Origin: Treponema sp.
Lineage (GTDB): Bacteria; Spirochaetota; Spirochaetia; Treponematales; Breznakiellaceae
DNA length: 7,709 nt
Direction: 5' to 3'
Assembly (NCBI GenBank): GCA_031257695.1
Contig: JAIROB010000061.1
Coordinates: 1-7,709, forward strand
The notes beneath the pieces are model-generated. The model was not told where the DNA came from. It searched no databases and was given only the letters and a program-made list of their open reading frames with translations. Position numbers and translations under genes: made by a program. Below, piece after piece: positions 1 through 5,619 of this stretch. Numbering within the stretch: position 1 is the first letter of the stretch; each line of letters begins with the position of its first letter.

Positions 1-81
1 CTTGCCTGTATCGGCCTGACACCCGATACCTTTGAGCACCATGTCGTTTCAGGATTCTCCCAATTCCTGTCCGTTCCTTAG
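1..81 (+). CDS. Possible 3' end of an unidentified reading frame (partial)
   Basis: Frame 1 is open from the window edge to a TAG at 79-81 and gives 26 residues ending GFSQFLSVP. The other two plus frames close within 35 bases. I do not recognise the peptide. Codon use is only mildly biased, and a perfect inverted repeat (8-29) lies inside it, so it may not be coding. If real, it would be the tail of a gene ending just upstream of the antitoxin remnant, where the toxin of a toxin-antitoxin pair would normally lie, but nothing in the residues shows that. Confidence 0.25.
   Translation, partial: LACIGLTPDTFEHHVVSGFSQFLSVP
8..29. repeat. Perfect inverted repeat, 7-bp arms
   Basis: GTATCGG (8-14) and CCGATAC (23-29) are exact reverse complements around an 8-nt loop. 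No T-run follows, so it is not an obvious intrinsic terminator. It could be a protein-binding dyad, a recombination-site relic or chance. Confidence 0.4.
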
Positions 82-117
82 GTTGCCTTTGTATACTATA
101 TTTTTTAGAGAATTTAG

Positions 118-300
118 GATATAATCGGCGCCCTGGCCCGTTCCGAAGGCATGGCCCAAATTGCCAGAGAATTAGGCGTAACTCGGGAGGCGTTATATAA
201 ATCCCTTTCTTCCGCGGGTAATCCTTCATTTAATACAGTGATGAATGTTCTCGATAATCTGGGCTTCCGGCTCAGGGTGGAGCAAAAGGTATACGCATAA
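118..300 (+). pseudogene. Truncated HigA-like addiction-module antitoxin (C-terminal fragment)
   Basis: The frame reads DIIGALARSEGMAQIAREL from 118 and ends at TAA 298-300, giving 60 residues. It matches the C-terminal two-thirds of the probable addiction-module antidote family (HigA-like, TIGR02684 type). The helix-turn-helix is visible as MAQIARELGVTREALYKSL, followed by the family signature GNPSFNTVMNVLDNLGFRL. Such antitoxins are normally about 95-100 residues and bind a RelE/HigB-like toxin through a longer N-terminus. Here an in-frame TAG at 115-117 lies directly before the homologous part, and no other frame upstream supplies the missing part. No toxin gene is visible. An internal ATG at 151 could give a 49-residue HTH peptide, but no ribosome binding site supports it. 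I read it as a decayed toxin-antitoxin remnant. Recognition of the family is firm, the broken state is nearly certain, and any residual function is unknown. Confidence 0.8.
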
Positions 301-393
301 GGCCGCCGGGATCACCCGTAGTTGAAGTCCGGGGCCTCCAGTTTGGAGCGGACCAGCTAACCTTCTCCATCAATGCGGAGGAGGCGGCGCTTC
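300..393 (+). pseudogene. Orphan coding-like fragment before the tandem repeats
   Basis: In frame 3, after the antitoxin stop, the sequence reads RPPGSPVVEVRGLQFGADQL and continues TFSINAEEAALRAG up to the repeat boundary near 393. Third positions are mostly G or C, as in the intact genes of this window, and residue composition is protein-like. There is no start codon between the upstream in-frame stop (255-257) and this stretch. Beyond 393 the frame runs into the repeats and loses protein character. It is best read as a fragment of a gene removed by rearrangement. I do not recognise the family. Confidence 0.35.
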
Positions 394-849
394 GGGCCGG
401 GGTACGACCCTGCCGGCGCCATCCCTGGCGCCTTTTCTTCCCCCTGGTCGGCGGGCTGTACCCTTCGACTCCCAACTTTTTTGTAGGGAGTACATCCCCT
501 AGGGGAGTCGCCCTCCGCTCGGCAACCTCCTGTTGCCTCCCTCCGGGCCGGGGTACGACCCTGCCGGCGCCATCCCTGGCGCCTTTTCCTCCCCCTGGTC
601 GGCGGACCCTACCCTTCGACTCCCAACCTTTTTGTAGGGAGTACATCCCCTAGGGGAGTCGCCCTCCGCTCGGCAACCTCCTGTTGCCTCCCTCCGAGCC
701 GGGGTACCGCCCTGCCGGCGCCATCCCTGGCGCCTTTCCCTCCCTTTGGCCGGCGGGCCCTACCCTTCGACTCCCAACTTTATTGACCCAACAAAAAAAG
801 AGCCTTGGGGCTCTTTTTTTGTTGGGAATACATCCCCTAGGGGAGTCGA
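393..849. repeat. 151-bp tandem repeat (about 3 copies) containing tRNA-Glu 3'-end copies
   Basis: Unit 1 (393-543) and unit 2 (544-694) are nearly identical at a constant offset of 151. Unit 3 begins at 695, matches to about 780, and then continues through the tRNA terminator into the tRNA 3' end at 829-848. Each unit holds, in order: GCCGGCGCCATCCCTGGCGC (a structured GGCGCC pair), a C/T-rich stretch, CCCTTCGACTCCCAAC, the 20-mer TACATCCCCTAGGGGAGTCG (491-510, 642-661, 829-848) and a GGCAAC-CTCCT-GTTGCC hairpin. The 20-mer at 829-848 is the reverse complement of the real tRNA-Glu 3' end, and the two upstream copies are exact. This fills the gene-free stretch 301-830. Apparent open frames through it repeat the same peptide (for example TPLGDVLPTKKLGVEG) and are judged non-coding. 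Confidence 0.9.
787..826 (-). terminator. Intrinsic terminator of tRNA-Glu (bidirectional form)
   Basis: An exact inverted repeat with 18-nt arms (787-804 and 809-826) surrounds a TTGG loop. The arms carry a 7-nt A run and a 7-nt T run next to the GAGCC/GGCTC core, so the structure can work as a rho-independent terminator on either strand. On the minus strand it begins 5 nt after the tRNA 3' end, so its main job is to end tRNA-Glu transcription. Confidence 0.88.
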
Positions 850-902
850 ACCCCTGTTGTCGGGATGAAAACCCGATGTCCTAACCACTAGACGAAGGGG
901 AC
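831..902 (-). tRNA. tRNA-Glu (anticodon UUC)
   Basis: Reading the minus strand, the acceptor arm GTCCCCT (902-896) pairs with AGGGGAT (838-832) with one G-U at the first pair, and the discriminator is G at 831. The anticodon arm is TCGGG-TTTTCAT-CCCGA, which places TTC at positions 34-36. The T arm is CAGGGGTTCGACTCCCCTAG, with the usual TTCGA. The 72-nt gene has no encoded CCA, so the end must be added by CCA-transferase. It inserts glutamate at GAA/GAG codons. The gene stands alone with its own promoter at 926-954 and terminator at 787-826. Its last 18 nt recur exactly in both upstream repeat units. Confidence 0.97.
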
Positions 903-925
903 ATGTCTTTTTTAGCGGCTGAATT

Positions 926-954
926 AATATATAAAAATATACCGGCAATGTCAA
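926..954 (-). promoter_or_regulatory. Sigma-70 promoter for tRNA-Glu
   Basis: On the minus strand TTGACA (954-949, perfect -35) is followed after exactly 17 nt by TATATT (931-926, -10). Initiation about 7 nt downstream, near 919, would give a leader of roughly 17 nt before the mature tRNA 5' end at 902. This is the best consensus promoter in the window, as expected for a stable RNA. Confidence 0.8.
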
Positions 955-960
955 TAATGT

Positions 961-980
961 AACGCGTTGACTGGAACGCG
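961..980. promoter_or_regulatory. AACGCG dyad between the divergent promoters
   Basis: AACGCGTT (961-968) is a perfect 8-bp palindrome. CGCGTT (963-968) also pairs with AACGCG (975-980) across a 6-nt spacer, and a related TTACGCG lies at 1025-1031. The cluster sits between the leftward tRNA promoter and the rightward operon promoter, a usual place for an operator. The function is a guess. The rest of 903-1036 shows no gene. Confidence 0.25.
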
Positions 981-1036
981 GCTCCATCCGCCTGATTTGC
1001 CCCGAAAAAAGCCGTCCAAAAAAGTTACGCGCCCCC

Positions 1037-1065
1037 TTGACTGAAATGCGTCAGCATCCCATAAT
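1037..1065 (+). promoter_or_regulatory. Candidate sigma-70 promoter of the murC operon
   Basis: TTGACT (1037-1042) and CATAAT (1060-1065) each differ from consensus at one base and are separated by the optimal 17 nt. Initiation is expected near 1071-1073, which coincides with the in-frame GTG at 1073. The site lies inside the 5' part of the longest possible reading frame. If it is used, the ATG at 1046 cannot be the start for this transcript. Confidence 0.5.
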
Positions 1066-1072
1066 TCCTGTT

Positions 1073-1903
1073 GTGAGACTTAAATTTGTGCAAAAGATTT
1101 TCAAAGTGTTCCTTATCGGCATTGCGGCGTCGTTTCCCCTCGCCTGCAAAAGCGCGGGGACGCCGGCGGGGGGCGATTCAAGCCCGAGGAAGGGGAACAG
1201 GGATTATACGGCCGTAGTCAGGACGCGCTCCGTCCTTCTCTATCCCGATGCGCCGGACACCAGCCCTAAACTGGATATTGCCCTTTCATTGCTGGATATT
1301 CCCAGGGGAAACAGGCAATTCATTCTGAAAGCCCTCTATGACGGTCTGGACGTGGATGAATACGCAGACAAACGGCTCTTCGGCTACGACAAGATGTACG
1401 GAGAGATGCGGTTTGTGGTGGAAAACATTCCGGATATGACCACCGCTACCTTAAATTGGTATTACAACGAAGCCTTTGTCTATAATGCCGGGAATTCGAA
1501 TGTCGCGGTAATCAGCAGGGAGTGGGAATATTATACCGGCGGAGCCCACGGCATGAGGAACAAGGACTACTATGTTTTCAGCCTGGACGATAAACGGCAG
1601 CTTGCCCTCAACGACATCATTCGGGATGAAGCAAGGCCGGAGCTGGGCGATCTGGTGGAAGCGGCGCTCCGCAAACAGATGAGAATACCGGACTGGATTC
1701 CCCTGTCCGAACAGGGCTTTTTTGAAAATACCGTCGAAAAGCTGGAAGACTTTTTCCTGACTCCCCAGGGTTTGGGCTTCCAGTGGGATCCCTATGAAAT
1801 TGCCCCCTATTCGACGGGCATTATCGAGATCGTCATACCTTACAGCGAACTGCATAGCCTGTTTACCCTTCTTGGTCCCTCTCTGATAAAAGATATTCGG
1901 TGA
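1073..1903 (+). CDS. DUF3298/RsiV-like lipoprotein
   Basis: This is a predicted envelope lipoprotein of 276 residues. From GTG 1073 it begins with basic VRLKFVQK, then a hydrophobic segment, and ends in a lipobox FPLAC with the lipidated Cys at residue 25. The mature part carries the core of the DUF3298 family (also found in the anti-sigma factor RsiV): YYTGGAHG at about 153-160 followed by a Tyr/Phe-rich strand, and a C-terminal motif with PYEIAPYSTG and IPYSEL. RsiV binds lysozyme through this kind of domain, but many relatives are of unknown role, and no sigma factor gene is next to it. It is the first gene of the operon and overlaps the next by GTGA. No start has a clear Shine-Dalgarno sequence. 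ATG 1046 and TTG 1037 give longer forms with a proline-containing leader, and GTG 1088 gives a shorter one. I chose 1073 for its signal-peptide shape and promoter position. The domain call is fairly sure, the role is not. Confidence 0.8.
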   Translation: MRLKFVQKIFKVFLIGIAASFPLACKSAGTPAGGDSSPRKGNRDYTAVVRTRSVLLYPDAPDTSPKLDIALSLLDIPRGNRQFILKALYDGLDVDEYADKRLFGYDKMYGEMRFVVENIPDMTTATLNWYYNEAFVYNAGNSNVAVISREWEYYTGGAHGMRNKDYYVFSLDDKRQLALNDIIRDEARPELGDLVEAALRKQMRIPDWIPLSEQGFFENTVEKLEDFFLTPQGLGFQWDPYEIAPYSTGIIEIVIPYSELHSLFTLLGPSLIKDIR

Positions 1904-2712
1904 TCAGAGAGCCCCGGATAGTGGCCAAAACCCAAGGCTTCCTCGTGGTCTATAAGCCGCCCTTGCTGCATTCCGCCCCTCTGGGGGACGGCGATTCGCT
2001 GCTCGGCTGGTGCGCGGAGCGTTACCCGGAAACCCTCTCGCCCCGGGGCCCTCTGCCGCGGGAAGGAGGCCTCCTCCACCGGCTTGACTACGGGACCTGG
2101 GGCCTGGTTCTCGTCGCCCGGACCCAGGAGGCGCTGGAGGCCCTGCAAGGGCAGCAGAAAAAAGGGAATTTTGTCAAGGAATACGGGCTCCTTACAGGAA
2201 ATACCCCCCGGGCCCTTTTGCCGGGGTTCCCGGCGCCGGAGGCAAACCCCTCCGCAGCCCCTCCTTTTGCCATTGAAAGCGGCTTTCGTCCCTATGGCCC
2301 CGGAAGGAAGGCGGCTCGGCCTGTCATTCCAAAGGGCGGATCCCCCAAAAAACGCCTCCGCATTGCCCTGGACCAGGGCAGACCCTACAAAACCGAAGTC
2401 CTGGAGCGGCAAGACCTCGGAAACCTCCTCTACTTCCGGGTGCGGATAGCCCGCGCCTTTCGCCACCAAATCCGCTGCCACCTCTCCTGGCTGGGCCATC
2501 CGGTGCTGGGCGACGGGCTTTACGGGCAGCCGGAAGGGAACGGGGATCAGCCCCTCATGCTGAAAGCCCAGGGCCTGTCCTTCCCGGACCCCTTCTCCGG
2601 GGAAAACCGGCAGTATCAACTCCCTCCTATTCCGGAGGACGCGCTCGGGCAGCCCGGCGGAAATTCAGAATTCCCGGGGTTGACGGCGCGGTTGAAAAAA
2701 GATGACCCATGA
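1900..2712 (+). CDS. RluA-family RNA pseudouridine synthase
   Basis: This enzyme isomerises uridine to pseudouridine in structured RNA, most likely ribosomal RNA or tRNA. In 270 residues it shows the RluA/RsuA order. An N-terminal strand FLVVYKPP is followed by the catalytic motif LLHRLDYGTWGLVLVAR with nucleophile Asp63, a lysine-containing FVKEYGLL segment, and the C-terminal signature FRHQIRCHLSWLGHPVLGDG LYG at about 187-209. The usual HRLDxxTSGL has Trp instead of Ser (TWGL), a position that varies in the family. There is no N-terminal S4 domain, so it is a minimal catalytic form. The target nucleotide cannot be read from sequence. Translation starts at GTG 1900, overlapping the lipoprotein stop by 4 nt, and the gene ends by overlapping murC by 4 nt, so translational coupling is likely on both sides. 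No ribosome binding site stands out. Family certain, substrate open. Confidence 0.92.
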   Translation: MIREPRIVAKTQGFLVVYKPPLLHSAPLGDGDSLLGWCAERYPETLSPRGPLPREGGLLHRLDYGTWGLVLVARTQEALEALQGQQKKGNFVKEYGLLTGNTPRALLPGFPAPEANPSAAPPFAIESGFRPYGPGRKAARPVIPKGGSPKKRLRIALDQGRPYKTEVLERQDLGNLLYFRVRIARAFRHQIRCHLSWLGHPVLGDGLYGQPEGNGDQPLMLKAQGLSFPDPFSGENRQYQLPPIPEDALGQPGGNSEFPGLTARLKKDDP

Positions 2713-4211
2713 ACTACCATGGGGGTATGAAACTTGAAAAACTCTTTTCATGGAAAGGGCCGGACGCCAAGGGCTCAACACAGGCGCCGAAGGTTTATTT
2801 TATCGGCATCAAAGGCACGGGAATGTCCGCCCTGGCAGAGTTATTCCACAGATCGGGTTACGATATTTCCGGCTCCGACACGGCCGATGTTTTTTATACC
2901 GACGCCATCCTTCAGGAACTGGGGATCCCCTATTTTGAAACCTTTGCCCCGGACCATGTTCCCGACGACGCGGCCCTGGTGGTGTATTCCGCGGCCTATT
3001 CCAAAGAAAGCAACAGTGAAATTGCGGAGGCGGAAAAACGGGGCCTTCCCGTCCTGAAATATACCGACGCCCTGGGCGCGTATTCGGCGATCTTCGATTC
3101 CTCCGGCATCGCGGGGGTCCACGGAAAAACCACCACCGCCGCCATAGCGGGAACCCTCATGCGGGCGGCGGGGCTTCCGGCGCAGATCCTCGCGGGAAGC
3201 GCCGTAAAAAACTTCGGCGGCCGCTCCACCCTCAGTCTCGGCAGCAAGTATTTTGTGGCGGAAACCTGCGAATACCGCCGCCACTTCCTGGCGTTCCATC
3301 CCAAACGGATAATTATAACCAGCGTGGAAAGCGATCATCAGGATTACTACCCAAGTTACGAATCGATCCTGGGCGCCTTTGTGGAATACGCCAAATTGCT
3401 TCCCCCCGGCGGCGAGCTGATCTACTGCGCGGATGATCCCGGGGCCAGGGAAGTGGCCGCATTGGTAAACAAAGGGATAGTAAAACTAATCCCCTACGGA
3501 TTGGATGCCGGGGGGGACTTTAAAATAGTATCCCTGCAAACACGGGAAGAACGCACCCTCCTGCGCCTGGCGGGATTTCCCGGCGAATTGCGCCTGCGCG
3601 TTCCCGGCCGCCACATTGCCCTGGACGCGGTCGCCGCCCTGGCTTTAACCGATTCGCTGGTAAAGGCCGAATTCGGCGGCTGGGGGGATGAAAAACTGGA
3701 CGCCCTGCGGCTTGCCCTTGAGGACTTCCGGGGAAGCCGGAGACGGCAGGAGATACTCGGGGAAGCGGCCGGCGTGCTCTTTATGGACGACTACGGCCAC
3801 CACCCCACGGCTATCAAAGCGACTCTGGCGGGGCTCCGGGAATTCTACCCCCGCCGCCGGATCATCCTGAGTTTTATGTCCCACACCTACACCAGAACCG
3901 CGGCGCTGCTTGACGAATTTGCCGCGTCAACCGGGAACGCCGACCAGGTGATACTGCATAAAATTTACGGTTCCGCCCGGGAAACCTACCGGGGCGGCGT
4001 TTCGGGCAAAACCCTCTTTGAAAAGACCTCCGGGATGCGGAGCGGGGTTCAGTACCTTGAGGAACCCCTGGAAGCGCTTGAGCCGCTCAAGAAAATACTC
4101 AAGCCGGGGGATCTTTTCATCACCATGGGGGCGGGGGATAACTGGAAACTCGGCGCCGCCCTTTATGATTATTACCGGAACGGCGAAAACAACAGGAAAG
4201 CCTCCGTATGA
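2709..4211 (+). CDS. murC: UDP-N-acetylmuramate--L-alanine ligase
   Basis: This cytoplasmic ATP-dependent ligase adds L-Ala to UDP-MurNAc, the first step in building the peptidoglycan stem peptide. All three Mur-ligase regions are visible in 500 residues. The Rossmann UDP-binding start is FIGIKGTGMSALAEL (about 31-45). The ATP-binding loop is GVHGKTTTA (136-144) with Lys140. The central acidic motif is ETCEYRRHF, then ESDHQDYY. The C-terminal domain has DDYGHHPTAI (360-369), the MurC/Mpl signature. The CEYRRHF form differs from the EADE(S/Y)D of most MurC and, as I recall, is seen in treponemes. Mpl is the alternative assignment, but Mpl is a recycling enzyme of Gram-negative proteobacteria and has a different EADEYD motif, so MurC is preferred. 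ATG 2709 overlaps the preceding stop (ATGA). ATG 2727 (MKLEKLF) is an alternative that would leave 18 nt unused. The 3' end overlaps yicC by 4 nt. Confidence 0.95.
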   Translation: MNYHGGMKLEKLFSWKGPDAKGSTQAPKVYFIGIKGTGMSALAELFHRSGYDISGSDTADVFYTDAILQELGIPYFETFAPDHVPDDAALVVYSAAYSKESNSEIAEAEKRGLPVLKYTDALGAYSAIFDSSGIAGVHGKTTTAAIAGTLMRAAGLPAQILAGSAVKNFGGRSTLSLGSKYFVAETCEYRRHFLAFHPKRIIITSVESDHQDYYPSYESILGAFVEYAKLLPPGGELIYCADDPGAREVAALVNKGIVKLIPYGLDAGGDFKIVSLQTREERTLLRLAGFPGELRLRVPGRHIALDAVAALALTDSLVKAEFGGWGDEKLDALRLALEDFRGSRRRQEILGEAAGVLFMDDYGHHPTAIKATLAGLREFYPRRRIILSFMSHTYTRTAALLDEFAASTGNADQVILHKIYGSARETYRGGVSGKTLFEKTSGMRSGVQYLEEPLEALEPLKKILKPGDLFITMGAGDNWKLGAALYDYYRNGENNRKASV

Positions 4212-5074
4212 AAAGCATGACCGGCTTTGCCATCCAGGAATTTCTGGGGGAGGGCATTTCCGTTTCCATTGAAATAAAGGGCTATAACAGCCGCTTCCAG
4301 GATCTCTTTGTCAACCTCCCCCCCTTTTTGTCTTTCCTGGAAAGCGAAATCCGGGACTATGTCGGCTCCCGTTTCAGGCGGGGAAAAATTGAGCTGACCC
4401 TCCGCGTCAGGGAACTCAATTCCGATATTGCCGTTTTGATAAACCACAGGGCCGCCAAAACATACCATGACGGCATCCTTGCTTTGGCAAAGGAGCTGGG
4501 GCTGGAGGAAAAGCCAAATCTTGCGCTGATCCTCGGCATGGAAGGGGTGCTGGAAATTGAGAAAAACCGGGAGGATCAGCGGTACCGCAGTATTATCGAG
4601 CCCCTGCTTGAAAAGGCGGCGGACCAGTTCGAGGCGGAGCGCCTTCGGGAGGGAAGGCGCGCCCAGGATGATATACTCTCCCACCTTGCTTTCCTGGAAA
4701 CGGGCCTTACAACCATAGCTTCCTATTCGCCGGTCATGGAAGCGTCGATTCAGGAAAACCTGAAAAACCGGTTTGTTGAACTGCTTGGGGACAGGATTGA
4801 CGAAAACCGTATCCTCGCGGAAACCGCGGTGCTGCTTATGAAGTACACCATTTCCGAGGAGCTTTCCCGGCTGTCCTCCCACCTGGAAGAATTCCGCCTG
4901 GAGGCCGGCCGTAACCCAAGCCCGGGGAAAAAACTGGATTTTCTCTGCCAGGAAATCAACCGGGAGATCAACACCATAGGATCAAAAACGCCGGTTCTGG
5001 AAGTAAGCCGGGCGGTGGTGGGCATGAAGGATGCCCTGGAAAATATCCGCGAACAGTTGAGGAATGTGGAATGA
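4208..5074 (+). CDS. yicC: YicC/YloC-family endoribonuclease
   Basis: The 288-residue protein begins MKSMTGFA, diagnostic for the family, and continues with NSRFQDLFVNLP and a FRRGKIELTLRV strand (N-terminal YicC domain). The C-terminal DUF1732 part contains LSSHLEEF and PGKKLDFLCQEINREINTIG (about 239-258), ending in a helix. Established knowledge is that E. coli YicC is a ribonuclease that takes part in small-RNA (RyhB) turnover and that relatives from other bacteria also cut RNA. The physiological substrate here is unknown. Length and both domains are complete. It starts in an ATGA overlap with murC and ends in an ATGA overlap with the cytidylate kinase, so it is made with them. In many bacteria yicC lies next to a nucleotide kinase gene (gmk), and here the neighbouring kinase is cytidylate kinase instead. 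Confidence 0.95.
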   Translation: MKSMTGFAIQEFLGEGISVSIEIKGYNSRFQDLFVNLPPFLSFLESEIRDYVGSRFRRGKIELTLRVRELNSDIAVLINHRAAKTYHDGILALAKELGLEEKPNLALILGMEGVLEIEKNREDQRYRSIIEPLLEKAADQFEAERLREGRRAQDDILSHLAFLETGLTTIASYSPVMEASIQENLKNRFVELLGDRIDENRILAETAVLLMKYTISEELSRLSSHLEEFRLEAGRNPSPGKKLDFLCQEINREINTIGSKTPVLEVSRAVVGMKDALENIREQLRNVE

Positions 5075-5619
5075 AACGCGGCACAAACATAGGGGAAGCG
5101 CGGATAGCCATATCGGGAAAAAGCGGGTGCGGCAATACCACGGTCAGCCGCCTGGTTTCGGAGCGCCTCGGGCTGCGGTTTATCAACTTTACCTTCCGCT
5201 CCATAGCTGCGGAAAAGGGGATAAGCCTGGAGGAGGCGCTTGAGCGCGCCGCCGCGGACGATTCCTGGGACAGGGAAGTGGACCGGCGCCAAATAAGCAT
5301 AGCCAGGGAAGGGGGGGGCTGTGTGCTTGGCTCACGGCTGGCTATTTGGATGCTGGAGGAAGCGGATCTAAAGGTCTACCTGAGGGCCGCGCCGGAAACC
5401 CGGGCGCAGCGGATCGCCCGGCGGGAAGGGGGGGACATTGATTCCGTGGCGGCTTTTACGGAGGAGCGGGACAGGCAGGACCGGGAACGGTATCTGCGGA
5501 TATACGGCATAGACAACGACGATTACGGCTTCGCGGATCTTGTGGTGGACACCGATTCCCTCGATCCCCGGAGGATTGCGGATATCATAATAACCGGACT
5601 CACAGAAAAACTACGCTGA
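5071..5619 (+). CDS. cmk: Cytidylate kinase, archaeal/spirochaete type
   Basis: It transfers phosphate from ATP to CMP/dCMP to supply CDP and dCDP in the cytoplasm. The 182-residue protein opens with a P-loop strand IAISGKSGCGNTTVSRL (residues 12-28). The loop GKSGCGNTT has Asn22 where a classical Walker A has Lys. This is typical of the short Cytidylate_kin2/TIGR02173-like group rather than the 220-230-residue E. coli type. Next come FTFRSIAAEKGISLEEA (substrate-side helix), REGGGCVLGSRLAIWML, and the lid region APETRAQRIARREG with the Arg-rich EERDRQDRERYLRIYGID helix, then DLVVDTD. It overlaps yicC by ATGA, and the next gene begins directly after its TGA. Family assignment is good. A different small-nucleotide kinase specificity cannot be excluded from sequence alone. 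Confidence 0.87.
   Translation: MKRGTNIGEARIAISGKSGCGNTTVSRLVSERLGLRFINFTFRSIAAEKGISLEEALERAAADDSWDREVDRRQISIAREGGGCVLGSRLAIWMLEEADLKVYLRAAPETRAQRIARREGGDIDSVAAFTEERDRQDRERYLRIYGIDNDDYGFADLVVDTDSLDPRRIADIIITGLTEKLR

Noticed and set aside
272..646. 124-codon open frame on the minus strand through the repeats
   Set aside because: It consists of repeat-derived peptide (PPTRGKKRRQGWRRQGRTPA) and basic low-complexity sequence. No ribosome binding site or family resemblance was seen.
393..849. CRISPR array
   Set aside because: The period is 151 bp, the whole unit repeats rather than short repeats with unique spacers, and no cas gene is present.
684..987. Short open frames on both strands across tRNA-Glu and its terminator
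   Set aside because: They overlap a well-supported tRNA, promoter and terminator and have no protein character.
967..995. TTGACT at 967-972 as a promoter for the operon
   Set aside because: No acceptable -10 box lies 16-18 nt downstream (GCCTGA/CCTGAT). The site at 1037-1065 is better.
1840..2619. 259-codon minus-strand open frame opposite the pseudouridine synthase gene
   Set aside because: It is a G+C-rich shadow of a plus-strand gene with intact RluA motifs. The antisense peptide shows no domain.
4172..4882. 236-codon minus-strand open frame opposite yicC
   Set aside because: yicC has complete family motifs at both ends. The antisense frame has no ribosome binding site or recognisable domain.
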